Part shown: positions 18,352 through 27,568 of the stretch, piece by piece
How positions within the stretch are numbered: position 1 is the first letter of the stretch
Layout of the letters: the number at the start of each line of letters is the position of its first letter
NCBI RefSeq assembly: GCF_020463795.1
Contig: NZ_CP080025.1
Location: forward strand, 3,779,501-3,843,500
Length of the DNA stretch: 64,000 nucleotides
Origin: Echinicola marina
GTDB taxonomy: Bacteria > Bacteroidota > Bacteroidia > Cytophagales > Cyclobacteriaceae
Reading direction: 5' to 3'
Translations under genes and position numbers: made by a program
The notes under the pieces: generated by a model
What the model saw: only the letters and a program-made list of their open reading frames with translations
Databases searched by the model: none
What the model was told of the DNA's origin: nothing

Positions 18352-19806
18352 ATGAAGGATTTAGCAGATATCGGGCTGATAGGATTGGCGGTAATGGGTG
18401 AAAACTTGGTCTTAAATATGGAGAGCAAGGGTTTTACAGTAGCTGTATTTAACCGTTCTACAGAAAAGGTAGATAAATTTATTGAAGGAAGAGGAGCAGG
18501 GAAAAAGTTTATAGGTACCCATTCTATAAAACAGCTTGTCGAGTCATTGGAAACACCTCGAAAAGTAATGATGCTAGTGAAAGCAGGAGATCCTGTTGAC
18601 CATTTTATTGATCAGATAATTCCTCATTTAGAACCTGGTGATATTATAATAGATGGAGGTAATTCTTATTATGAAGACACCATTAGAAGAACCAAGTATG
18701 TAGAGAGCAAAGGATTTAAGTTCATTGGTACGGGGGTTTCTGGTGGAGAAATCGGAGCATTGCGTGGTCCATCCATGATGCCCGGAGGAAGCAAAGAGGC
18801 ATGGCCTGAGGTAAAAGAGATCTTTCAGGCTATTTCTGCAAAAGTGGATGGAGGGGTCCCTTGTTGTGATTGGGTAGGTGCAGATGGTGCGGGCCACTAT
18901 GTGAAAATGATCCATAATGGCATCGAGTATGGAGATATGCAAATCATCAATGAAGCTTATCAGTTTATGAAGGATGTGCTTAAAATGTCCTATGATGAGA
19001 TGCATGCCACATTTAAGAAGTGGAATGAGGAGGAATTGGATTCTTATTTGATAGAGATTACTGCAGATATCATGGCTTATAAGGACACTGACGGTGAGCC
19101 TATGGTAGAGAAAATCTTGGATACAGCGGGGCAAAAGGGCACAGGTAAGTGGACTGGTATTGATGCGATGCACTTAGGAGTTCCTTTGACTTTGATCGCG
19201 GAATCAGTTTTCTCTCGTTTCCTATCTGCTCAGAAAGACCTAAGAGTCCAAGCTTCTAAGGTATTTAAGCCAACAGAAGTGAACTTTGATGGCGATAAAG
19301 CCAAAATGTTGGATGACCTTAAAATGGCATTGTATGGGGCAAAGATCATTTCTTATGCCCAAGGCTATAATTTGTTGATGGAAGCATCTAAGGCTTATAA
19401 CTGGGAGTTGAACTATGGTGATATTGCCTTGATGTGGCGAGGTGGTTGCATCATTCGTTCAGCCTTTTTGGGAGACATCAAAAAGGCCTTTGACAAATCA
19501 CCAGATCTCCCTCATTTATTATTGGATTCTTTCTTTAAGGAGAAAGTAGAGGCGGCTCAGCAGGGTTGGAGGAATGTTTGTGCTACCGCAGTAATGAACG
19601 GTATTCCAGTACCTACCATTGCTTCAGCATTGTGTTATTTTGACGGCTTCAAATCAGAGCGGCTGCCTGCCAATTTACTACAAGCACAGAGAGATTATTT
19701 TGGAGCGCACACATATGAGCGTATTGATAAGCCAAGAGGTGAGTTCTTCCATACCAATTGGACGGGAGAAGGTGCGGATACAGTGTCTACGGCCTATAAC
19801 AGCTAA
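18352..19806 (+). CDS. gnd: 6-phosphogluconate dehydrogenase, decarboxylating
   Basis: 484 residues, the standard length of the long dimeric form. It oxidises 6-phosphogluconate to ribulose 5-phosphate with NADP in the cytoplasm (oxidative pentose phosphate pathway). The N-terminal nucleotide fold has GLIGLAVMGENL (residues 8-19) followed by FNRST. The signature GAGHYVKMIHNGIEYGDMQ carries Lys185 and Glu192, equivalent to the catalytic Lys and Glu of the family. GTGKWT and the C-terminal YFGAHTYER tail are present. It stands alone between two terminators, with convergent DUF983 downstream. Confidence 0.96.
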   Translation: MKDLADIGLIGLAVMGENLVLNMESKGFTVAVFNRSTEKVDKFIEGRGAGKKFIGTHSIKQLVESLETPRKVMMLVKAGDPVDHFIDQIIPHLEPGDIIIDGGNSYYEDTIRRTKYVESKGFKFIGTGVSGGEIGALRGPSMMPGGSKEAWPEVKEIFQAISAKVDGGVPCCDWVGADGAGHYVKMIHNGIEYGDMQIINEAYQFMKDVLKMSYDEMHATFKKWNEEELDSYLIEITADIMAYKDTDGEPMVEKILDTAGQKGTGKWTGIDAMHLGVPLTLIAESVFSRFLSAQKDLRVQASKVFKPTEVNFDGDKAKMLDDLKMALYGAKIISYAQGYNLLMEASKAYNWELNYGDIALMWRGGCIIRSAFLGDIKKAFDKSPDLPHLLLDSFFKEKVEAAQQGWRNVCATAVMNGIPVPTIASALCYFDGFKSERLPANLLQAQRDYFGAHTYERIDKPRGEFFHTNWTGEGADTVSTAYNS

Positions 19807-19841
19807 TATTTATTGTTTAAAGCAAAAATGACTTTGTAAAA

Positions 19842-19873
19842 GAAAAAGGGGAAGCAACAGTTTCCCCTTTTTC
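19842..19873. terminator. Bidirectional terminator between gnd and the DUF983 gene
   Basis: GAAAAAGGGGAA (19842-19853) and TTCCCCTTTTTC (19862-19873) form a perfect 12-bp stem with an 8-base loop. The A-run and T-run flanking the GC core allow it to work in both directions between these convergent genes. Confidence 0.8.
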
Positions 19874-19898
19874 TTACCATTGATATTTGACAAGGGGA

Positions 19899-20231
19899 TT
19901 ATATAATATGCATCCAAATTACCCTGGACATTTTATAATTAAATGACCATAGCAAAATTATTGGTGCAATTAGTAAGTAAATAAGATATTTGTCATTGAT
20001 TCCTAGGGTCAGATAGAGAAGAAAAGAAATAGCAGCTTCTAATACACATAGCGCATAACTGACGTACATAGCCCCAAAGAAAAACCCGGGTTCCTTTTCA
20101 AATCGGTGCTGGCAATTTGGGCAGTGTTGATGCATTTTTGGGATGAAGAAGAAACCCAGCAAACCGGTATTTTCAAATACTTCTCCTTTTTGACATACAG
20201 GACATTTTTTCTTTAAGATATTGCTGATCAT
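19899..20231 (-). CDS. DUF983 zinc-ribbon membrane protein
   Basis: A 110-residue protein starting with a four-cysteine zinc ribbon (CPVCQKGEVF and HQHCPNCQHRF), then EPGFFFGAMYVSYALCVLE and two to three transmembrane helices. This is the DUF983 pattern. Function is not established. A TAnnTTTG match on the minus strand (20255-20262) could be its -7 promoter element, giving a leader of about 20 bases; no matching -33 element is visible. Confidence 0.88.
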   Translation of the reverse strand: MISNILKKKCPVCQKGEVFENTGLLGFFFIPKMHQHCPNCQHRFEKEPGFFFGAMYVSYALCVLEAAISFLLYLTLGINDKYLIYLLIAPIILLWSFNYKMSRVIWMHII

Positions 20232-20328
20232 AATTGGGATAGTATATTTTTGAACAAAATTAACTAGTATTGGTGTGTCGTATATGATATATATGTTGCA
20301 GGTATTTGGATAAATAGGACATAAGTGT

Positions 20329-21207
20329 ATGAGCTTACTTAATGTATTGCACCTAGATAAATTTGAAAAAGAGGTTTTGCCTGATTTCTATTGTAATACT
20401 TTTAAGGATCATTTGACTCTTCATAAGGATGAGATAACTGTACCCCATAAGCATGATTTTTTTCTTACAGTCCTATTTACAAAGGGGAAAGGGTCACATG
20501 AAATTGACTTTGAGCAGTACCCTATAGAGCCTGGTACTGTTTTCATGTTAAATCCTGGTCAATCTCATCATTGGGAGTTGTCGAAGGATACTGATGGATA
20601 TATATTTTTCCATTCGAAAGAATTCTTTGATGCTGCTTTTACCGATAATACCATTTATGATTTTCCCTTTTTTTACTCTTTATTGAATCCCTCAAAATTG
20701 TCTCTTAAGCTAGGAGAGATAGATTATATTTCCGATTTGTTTCAAAGTGTTTATTTGGCCAATAAAGAGGAGGATTACCTCAAAAAATCCAAAATCATTT
20801 CACTATTAAACCTGATTTATATTGAGTTAAGCAGGCTGTACTTAAAAAATACAGTAGCTAAATTATCAAAGGCACGAACCTATTCTGTACATCTCAGGGA
20901 ATTGGAATTATTGATAGAAGCTAATTATAAAAATGAAAAATCTGTTGGGAGCTATGCTGATATGATGCACTTAACATCAAGGCATCTCAACAGGTTGACC
21001 AAGGAGGCTATAGGAAAGTCTCCCTCAGAATTGATAATTGACCGAGTAATACTTGAGGCCAAAAGGTTATTAAGTCATTCCAAGACAAGTCTGGCTTTGA
21101 TAGCTGAAGATCTGGGTTATGAGGATTATGCTTATTTTTCGCGTTTGTTTAGTAAAATAGTAGGGATAAGTCCATCAAAATTTCAAAGGAATTATCATAA
21201 TAAATAG
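20329..21207 (+). CDS. AraC-family transcriptional regulator
   Basis: 292 residues. The N-terminal half is a cupin sensor domain (HKHDFFLTVLFTKGKGSHEIDFEQYPIEPGTVFMLNPGQSHHW, about 38-80). The C-terminal 100 residues hold two helix-turn-helix motifs, ending in the family signature IAEDLGYEDYAYFSRLFSKIVGISPSKFQRNY. It lies between DUF983 (divergent, about 100 bases away) and a convergent LacI regulator. It could control the flanking glycan genes or respond to a sugar, but no target site can be assigned. Confidence 0.9.
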   Translation: MSLLNVLHLDKFEKEVLPDFYCNTFKDHLTLHKDEITVPHKHDFFLTVLFTKGKGSHEIDFEQYPIEPGTVFMLNPGQSHHWELSKDTDGYIFFHSKEFFDAAFTDNTIYDFPFFYSLLNPSKLSLKLGEIDYISDLFQSVYLANKEEDYLKKSKIISLLNLIYIELSRLYLKNTVAKLSKARTYSVHLRELELLIEANYKNEKSVGSYADMMHLTSRHLNRLTKEAIGKSPSELIIDRVILEAKRLLSHSKTSLALIAEDLGYEDYAYFSRLFSKIVGISPSKFQRNYHNK

Positions 21208-21275
21208 TTGAAGGAATATTTTGTAAATGGTTTCTACCTTTTGCTAGTTTTGTTTCTTTCAATAGAATAATATTA

Positions 21276-22292
21276 TTAAGAGCTTTCTCTTATGATTAAT
21301 TGTGGTCGAATTATTTCTTCACGTCTGGAGCAGTATTTTTCTTCATCGTTAATTTCATTCATGATAAGTTCAGCTGCTAATTTTCCCATTTCGAAAGAAG
21401 GTTGAGCCATTGTGGTTAGCGAGGGGGTAACAAATCTTCCAATATCATCGTTTCCAAAACCTACTATAGCAAGTTCTTGTGGAATGCTAATATTTAATTT
21501 TTTAGCAGCTGCCATGACACCAATGGCTAAAATATCGGCAAAACAAAAAATTGCGTCTGGTTTTTTCTCTAAAGACCAAAATTTCCTGAGTGCTTTTTCA
21601 GCTGATTGATAATCAAAACTATCAATAGTAATAATTAAATTTTCTTTATCGGTGACATTGTTTTGCTGAAGTGCTTGCTGAAACCCCTTCAAACGTTGTT
21701 TACAAACCCCTAAAGAGATTGGCCCTCCCAAATAGGCTATATTTTTTTTGCCTGAATCAATTAAATGTTGAACGAGTTCAAAAGCCCCATTAAAATCATC
21801 TGTTATTACCTTCTGGGTATCGAGGTCAGTACTTGATCGCTCAAACTGAAGTACTGGAATTCCTCGTTTCAATATGTTATTAATATGATTGTAGTTTATT
21901 GTTTCTTTTGAGAGTGCAATCAAAATCCCGTCAACTCGACTATTGGCCAATGTCTCAACAATCTCTATTTCTTTTTTTACTGATTCTGCCGACTGAAAAA
22001 TCATTACCTTATAGCCATGGTGATAGGCTACACTTTCTATTCCTGAAATGGAATTGGACCAAAATTGCCTGTTTATGGTAGGTACCACCACCCCTAGTAT
22101 CTTGGATTTTTTGCTGCTAAGACTACTGGCCAATAGGTTGGGATGGTAATCCATTTCTTTGGCCATCTCCAAAACCGCTTGTTTGGTTTCTCTTTTTATT
22201 TCTGTAGAATCTCGAAGAGCCCTGGAAACAGTAGCTACAGAGACATTTAGGCGATATGCAATGTCTCTGATAGTGGTTACTTTTTTACTCAT
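21276..22292 (-). CDS. LacI-family transcriptional regulator
   Basis: 338 residues. The N-terminal helix-turn-helix is TIRDIAYRLNVSVATVSRALRD (about 6-28), followed by the hinge helix region HPNLLASSLSSKKSKILGVVVPTI and a periplasmic-binding-protein-like sensor domain (about 62-335) with typical blocks such as DAIFCFADILAIGVMAAAKKLNI. It is divergent from the susC gene at 22590, and a palindrome of LacI type lies between them. It most likely represses the downstream locus until a sugar ligand is present, and probably its own gene. Confidence 0.92.
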   Translation of the reverse strand: MSKKVTTIRDIAYRLNVSVATVSRALRDSTEIKRETKQAVLEMAKEMDYHPNLLASSLSSKKSKILGVVVPTINRQFWSNSISGIESVAYHHGYKVMIFQSAESVKKEIEIVETLANSRVDGILIALSKETINYNHINNILKRGIPVLQFERSSTDLDTQKVITDDFNGAFELVQHLIDSGKKNIAYLGGPISLGVCKQRLKGFQQALQQNNVTDKENLIITIDSFDYQSAEKALRKFWSLEKKPDAIFCFADILAIGVMAAAKKLNISIPQELAIVGFGNDDIGRFVTPSLTTMAQPSFEMGKLAAELIMNEINDEEKYCSRREEIIRPQLIIRESS

Positions 22293-22499
22293 GGTTGAAG
22301 AAGCCTTTGAGGTGGAATATTGTTAATGGTCTTCAACTGTTATCATGTTAAAGAGCCCATTAAATATAATATTTTGCTGAAACTAGATAAGGGAAAATAA
22401 TAAGAAAATACGATTATTCGCTTTTTGCTGATAAAATAACGAAAATTAAGTCTGTTGATTTTGTTGTAAAACAATGGGTTTGTTGCTGAATTCGTAAAT

Positions 22500-22523
22500 G
22501 TAACCGTTATCGGTAACGGTTAC
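22500..22523. promoter_or_regulatory. Probable LacI-family operator
   Basis: GTAACCGTTA (22500-22509) and TAACGGTTAC (22514-22523) are perfect 10-base inverted arms around TCGG. The site lies between the divergent lacI and susC genes, 67 bases before the susC ATG at 22590 and 207 bases before lacI. LacI-type sites are usually palindromes with a central CG, which fits. No second full copy was seen in intergenic DNA of the window. Confidence 0.75.
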
Positions 22524-22589
22524 GGTGTAAAAATGAAAAAAATATTGAAAAATCGCTAATTTAATACTGAGTTGTGGGGTATATTGTGA

Positions 22590-25500
22590 ATGAAATTGAT
22601 TCTAAGGAACAATTTTAGTAACCCAGTTTTAACCAAAATAACCAATCTAATGGAGCAAAAATTACTGAAGCTCTCAGCATGCGCACTGATGATATGCTGG
22701 TTTCAGGTACTCTCTTATGCAGCCAATGGTAGGGAGCTCTCCGAGTCTTCCGAGTTTTTCCAAACGGCAGAAAAGACGGTAACCGGAAAAATCACTGATG
22801 AGTCAGGCCAGCCCCTTCCGGGTGCAGGTGTACTTTTAAAGGGTACTTCGACGGGAATCATCACGGATATGGAAGGCGAGTATAAAATCACTATACCAGA
22901 TAGCAATCCCAATCCTGTTTTGGTGTTTTCCTTTATCGGTTTCGAATCTCAGGAAGTGCCAGTAGGCAATAAGACACAACTCAACATCACCCTTTCGGAA
23001 AAATTATCGGCCTTGGAAGAGGTAGTGGTGGTCGGATATGGAACTCAAAAAAAGAGCGACCTTACAGGCGCTGTAGCAACCGTTTCGGGTCGGGATATTG
23101 CCCAAAGGAAGACGTCCCAGATTTCCCAGGCCCTTCAAGGGGCAGTGCCAGGGGTCATGGTAACCAGAAACAATAATGCTCCGGGGGCCTCTGCCAGTAT
23201 CCGCATCAGGGGGATCACCACCATCGGGAACAGCAACCCGTTGATCATCATGGATGGGGTTCCAGTCAACAGCATCGATGATATCAATTCGAATGACATA
23301 GAAAGTATTTCTGTGCTTAAAGATGCGGCATCGGCCTCCATTTATGGTGCCAGGGCTGCTGCAGGGGTGATTGTGGTCACCACCAAAAGGGCAAAAAAGG
23401 GCGACCTCAGCCTTACCTATAATGTGGAATACGGAGCTGAAGTTCCGACCACTGTGCCGGAATATGTGGATATCACCCGTTATATGGAGGTAGTGAATGA
23501 ACTGAGATGGAACGATAACGGGAACAATGCGAATGAATATCCAATGTACACCCAGGAGCAGGTTGAAAATTACCTTCAGCTCAATTCGGAAAATCCTGAC
23601 CTATATCCGATTACCGATTGGGTGGATTTGATTTTGAAGAAACAGGCTCCTCGGCAGCATCATTCCATCAATATAGCCGGTGGTGGAGATGCTATCAAGA
23701 CCAAGGCCTCGGTGGTTTACGATAAGTTCGGCGCATTGTACATGGGCAGGGATTTTGAACGGATCACCTCTCGGATCAATACCGATGGGAAAATCACCGA
23801 TAAGTTGGGCGTAACAGCAGATATCTTTTTTAGGAGAGAAGTTCAAAACCTACCAAGTATGGATCCAATTTATAACATGTGGATATCTGCGCCTGTCTTT
23901 GCTGCAGAATGGAGCGATGGAAGGGTAGGAGAAGGAAAAAGCGGCCACAATATCTATGGACAGCTCAAATATGGTGGATTCAGAAAAAGCTGGGAAAACC
24001 AGATTGGCGGTAGACTGGCTGCAAGTTATGAAGTGGTTGATGGACTTCAGCTGAAGGCGGTTCTTTCACCGAATTTTAATTTTTACAAGGGCAAGAATTT
24101 TCAGAAAAGGGTTCCTTACTATGCCTATGATGACCCTACTGTCTATTTGGGCACCTTGCAGTGGGCTGCCTCTACCGGACTTTCTGAATCACGGAATGAC
24201 AATACCCAGGTAACCACGCAGTTTCTGGCTAATTATGACAAGAAGTTTGGCAAGCATGCTTTGAATATCTTAGTGGGTAACGAAAGTTTTACTGCAAGGT
24301 ATGAAAGCTTAAGTGCTTCAAGAGGGCAGTATACCTTGGACAATTTTCCTTATTTGGATCTAGGACCGCTCGATTTCCGGAACAACGGAGGAAACGCCTA
24401 TGAAAATGCCTACAATTCCTATTTTGGTAGACTTACCTATAACTACGCAGAAAAATATTTTCTACAAGGAAATATCCGCTACGATGGCTCATCAAGGTTC
24501 GCCAAAGCGTATAGATGGGGATCTTTCCCTTCTTTTTCTGCAGGTTGGGCACTTTCTGAAGAGGGCTTTTTAAAAGATAATGAAACCATATCCTTCTTGA
24601 AATTGAGGGCTTCTTATGGTACCCTTGGGAACGAGAGAATAGGTAATTACCCTTACCAGGCCTCTATCGGCTTTGCCAACCCACTGTTCCATCAGGGAAG
24701 CAATGTGGTGTCTGCCCAATCTGCAGCTCAATGGCAATACGCCATTCCTGATATCAGCTGGGAGAAGACGGTTTCATATAATATTGGAGTGGATGCCAAC
24801 TTTTTCAATTACCGGTTGATGCTATCAGGGGAGTATTTCAAGAAAACGACAAAAGGGATGCTTTTGCCTCTGGAAATTCCCGATTATATCGGTTTTGACA
24901 ATCCTGACCAAAATACCGGAGAAATGTACACCAATGGTTGGGAACTGGATCTTAGCTGGAGTGATGATATCGGAGAGCTGGGATATTCCATAGGGCTAAA
25001 TGTTTCCGATTTTGTATCCACCATGGGAGATTTGGGAGGAATCCAGTTCCTGGGCAGTCAGGTGAGAATGGAAGGAAGCCAGTTCAGTGAATGGTACGGC
25101 TATGTTTCAGAGGGTCTTTTTCAAACACAAGAAGAGGTGGACAATTCACCGGTTCTCAACAGTTCCGTAAAACCAGGCGACGTAAAATATAAAGATATCA
25201 GTGGTCCAAATGGAGAACCTGATGGAAAGATCTCTCCAGAGTACGATAGGGTTTTGCTGGGAGGAAGTTTGCCAAGGTACATGTACGGAGGGAATATCCG
25301 TCTTGATTATAAGCAATTTGATTTTGGACTGGTCATCCAAGGGGTAGGTAAGCAGAACTCCAGGATGTCCGGGCTGATGGTTCAGCCATTACCCGAAAAC
25401 TGGGGCAATATTCCGAAAATCATTGAAGGAAATTATTGGAGCATGTATAACACTGTAGAACAAAATGCTGATGCTCGCTATCCCAGGTTATCCAGAAACA

Positions 25501-25757
25501 GTGAAAGTAACAATTTTGCCATGTCAGATTTTTGGTTTATCAACGGAGGATATATGAGATTGAAGAATATTTCGCTTGGCTATACGCTTCCAACCGAGGT
25601 AACGGGGAGAGTAGGTGTGAAAAACATGCGCGTTTATTTCAATGCCAGTGATGTCTTTACGATAAACAATTATCCTAAAGGTTGGGATCCTGAGGTTTCC
25701 CTGACTGGCTATCCTATCACGTCTTCTTTTGTATTAGGAGCAAACATTCAATTTTAA
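22590..25757 (+). CDS. SusC-like TonB-dependent outer-membrane transporter
   Basis: 1055 residues. A long leader precedes the hydrophobic core (LLKLSACALMICWFQVLSYA); ATG 22650 would give a shorter, conventional signal peptide, so the start is uncertain. A carboxypeptidase-regulatory-like domain (about 60-135, VTGKITDESGQPLPGAGVLLKGT) is followed by the SusC TonB-box region EVVVVGYGTQKKSDLTGAV, the plug (about 150-260, ending GVIVVTTKR) and a 22-strand-type barrel ending in FVLGANIQF. It imports oligosaccharides together with the SusD lipoprotein encoded next. There is no STN domain, in agreement with control by LacI rather than FecR/ECF. Confidence 0.95.
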   Translation: MKLILRNNFSNPVLTKITNLMEQKLLKLSACALMICWFQVLSYAANGRELSESSEFFQTAEKTVTGKITDESGQPLPGAGVLLKGTSTGIITDMEGEYKITIPDSNPNPVLVFSFIGFESQEVPVGNKTQLNITLSEKLSALEEVVVVGYGTQKKSDLTGAVATVSGRDIAQRKTSQISQALQGAVPGVMVTRNNNAPGASASIRIRGITTIGNSNPLIIMDGVPVNSIDDINSNDIESISVLKDAASASIYGARAAAGVIVVTTKRAKKGDLSLTYNVEYGAEVPTTVPEYVDITRYMEVVNELRWNDNGNNANEYPMYTQEQVENYLQLNSENPDLYPITDWVDLILKKQAPRQHHSINIAGGGDAIKTKASVVYDKFGALYMGRDFERITSRINTDGKITDKLGVTADIFFRREVQNLPSMDPIYNMWISAPVFAAEWSDGRVGEGKSGHNIYGQLKYGGFRKSWENQIGGRLAASYEVVDGLQLKAVLSPNFNFYKGKNFQKRVPYYAYDDPTVYLGTLQWAASTGLSESRNDNTQVTTQFLANYDKKFGKHALNILVGNESFTARYESLSASRGQYTLDNFPYLDLGPLDFRNNGGNAYENAYNSYFGRLTYNYAEKYFLQGNIRYDGSSRFAKAYRWGSFPSFSAGWALSEEGFLKDNETISFLKLRASYGTLGNERIGNYPYQASIGFANPLFHQGSNVVSAQSAAQWQYAIPDISWEKTVSYNIGVDANFFNYRLMLSGEYFKKTTKGMLLPLEIPDYIGFDNPDQNTGEMYTNGWELDLSWSDDIGELGYSIGLNVSDFVSTMGDLGGIQFLGSQVRMEGSQFSEWYGYVSEGLFQTQEEVDNSPVLNSSVKPGDVKYKDISGPNGEPDGKISPEYDRVLLGGSLPRYMYGGNIRLDYKQFDFGLVIQGVGKQNSRMSGLMVQPLPENWGNIPKIIEGNYWSMYNTVEQNADARYPRLSRNSESNNFAMSDFWFINGGYMRLKNISLGYTLPTEVTGRVGVKNMRVYFNASDVFTINNYPKGWDPEVSLTGYPITSSFVLGANIQF

Positions 25758-25768
25758 TTTTGACCACC

Positions 25769-27457
25769 ATGAAAACAACTAAAATTATATATCTCTTCGG
25801 TCTATTGGGTTTTTCAGCCTGTGCTGATCTGGACTTGAATCCTCTATCGGAAGGATCAAGTGAGGCTTGGTATTCCAATGAGACCGAAATTGAAATGTCG
25901 GTAAACGATTTTTACAGGTCGGTTTTTTGGCCATCTTTAAGTGACGAGTGGACTGATGATTATACCCGGAGAGAGGCACTCACTCCCATCACCAATGCGA
26001 CTATCAATGGTGAATGGGGAACAATAACCTCTATTTGGGCCAATACCTATAAAGTCATCGCCCGGGCCAATACCGTTTTGGCCAATTTAGATAAGGTTCA
26101 GGGCACCGTACCCCAGCAGACGATTGACGAGTTTGAAGGAAATGCCCGGTTTGTCAGGGCCCAAAAGTATGCAGAGCTTGTTTTCCTTTTTGGTGATGTG
26201 GTTTATTCAACAGATGTGCTGAGTCTGGATGAGGTTTTCGATTTGTCCAGAACAGCTAAAAATGAGGTAAAAGAAGCTGTTTACAGTGATTTCGATATAG
26301 CATCCCAAAAACTTCCTGATTCCTATGGTTCCAGTGAAAACAAAAAGGCCACACAGGGAGCTGCATACGCCATGAAAGCTAGGTTTGCCCTGCAAATGGG
26401 GGATTGGGCGATTGCCAAGGAAGCAGCCAAAGCCTGTATGGATTTAGGGGTTTATGAACTCTATCCTGATTTTGATGAACTGTTTCTTACCAGGACCAGA
26501 AATCCCGCTGAAGTTATTTTTGCCATTCCGAGATCCAGAGAGCTGAATGAAACGTGGTATGTCAGGGACTTTCTGCCCAGAAATGCCGGTGGATGGGGTG
26601 GCGCTCAGGCTCCCTCTTGGGATTTGTTTTCAGCCTTCCTCTGTACCGATGGCCTCCCTATAGATGAATCGCCTTTGTATGATCCCCATAATCCTTTCGA
26701 AAACAGGGATCCCAGATGTGCTTCTACCATTGTGGAGTTTCAGTCCGTTCACCTTAATTTTACCTACCAACCCCATCCTGATTCCCTGACGGTTATGAAT
26801 TATAATACGGGGTCCAGGCAGGCCAACAATGACACCAAGTCAGTGGCAGCTTATGCCTCCTTTAATGGATTGCTTCTGCAAAAAGGGGTTGATGAGGATT
26901 GGTTACCCAATTTCAATGCAGAGAACGATAGGATATTGATGCGATATGCGGATGTGCTTTTGATGTATGCTGAGGCAAAAATCGAACTGAATGAAATCGA
27001 TCAGTCTGTCTATGATGCGATCAACAGGGTACGTGCAAGGTCCTACAAAGTGGATCCAAGCAATATCAATGCTTATCCTGCAGTTACTTCAACCGATCAA
27101 AGTGAGTTGAGAAGGACGATTAAAATGGAGAGAAGAATGGAATTGGCCTTTGAAGATATCAGGTATAGTGATATTATCAGGTGGAGAATAGCTGAGAAGG
27201 CCCTTAATCAGAATATCTACGGCCTGCTAGATGTGGCAGATTTGAAGGCAAAGGTGGTAGATCAAAACCTGTGGTTTTTCCCTATGACTCCTGAAATTGA
27301 TGAAAACGGTTTGGCAGATCTGTCCCCTATGTATGAGGCCGGTTTGGTCAAGCGCTTGGCCATAAGGAGTTTTGATGCCTCCAGACAGTATTTATGGCCT
27401 ATTCCTACAAAGGAGATTTTGATCAATAAAAACTTGGAACAAAATCCAGGCTATTAA
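25769..27457 (+). CDS. SusD/RagB-like glycan-binding outer-membrane lipoprotein
   Basis: Start set at ATG 25769 (a TTG three codons upstream is also open), 11 bases after susC. The lipoprotein signal MKTTKIIYLFGLLGFSAC places Cys18 for lipidation. DLDLNPLS, the FVRAQKYAELVFLFGDVVY helix block, ALQMGDWAIAKEAAKACMD and the C-terminal YLWPIPTKEILINKNLEQNPGY are all typical of the family. It caps the SusC barrel and captures glycan at the cell surface. Confidence 0.95.
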   Translation: MKTTKIIYLFGLLGFSACADLDLNPLSEGSSEAWYSNETEIEMSVNDFYRSVFWPSLSDEWTDDYTRREALTPITNATINGEWGTITSIWANTYKVIARANTVLANLDKVQGTVPQQTIDEFEGNARFVRAQKYAELVFLFGDVVYSTDVLSLDEVFDLSRTAKNEVKEAVYSDFDIASQKLPDSYGSSENKKATQGAAYAMKARFALQMGDWAIAKEAAKACMDLGVYELYPDFDELFLTRTRNPAEVIFAIPRSRELNETWYVRDFLPRNAGGWGGAQAPSWDLFSAFLCTDGLPIDESPLYDPHNPFENRDPRCASTIVEFQSVHLNFTYQPHPDSLTVMNYNTGSRQANNDTKSVAAYASFNGLLLQKGVDEDWLPNFNAENDRILMRYADVLLMYAEAKIELNEIDQSVYDAINRVRARSYKVDPSNINAYPAVTSTDQSELRRTIKMERRMELAFEDIRYSDIIRWRIAEKALNQNIYGLLDVADLKAKVVDQNLWFFPMTPEIDENGLADLSPMYEAGLVKRLAIRSFDASRQYLWPIPTKEILINKNLEQNPGY

Positions 27458-27471
27458 ACCTTAAAAAAACG

Positions 27472-27508
27472 GCAGCCCAAATTTGGTTTTACGGATCATT
27501 TGGGCTGC
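27472..27508 (+). promoter_or_regulatory. Intergenic hairpin after susD (attenuator-like)
   Basis: GCAGCCCAAAT (27472-27482) and ATTTGGGCTGC (27498-27508) form a perfect 11-bp stem with a 15-base loop. No T-run follows, so it is likelier to set mRNA decay or partial attenuation after the highly expressed susCD pair than to stop transcription completely. Confidence 0.6.
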
Positions 27509-27568
27509 TACTTCTGCCATAGTATTGACCATTATTCAACCTTTAAACTGACCTATAAAAGCGTACAA

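Noticed and set aside
18628-19173. 181-codon minus-strand frame inside gnd
   Set aside because: Lies wholly opposite a certain 6-phosphogluconate dehydrogenase gene; typical antisense shadow.
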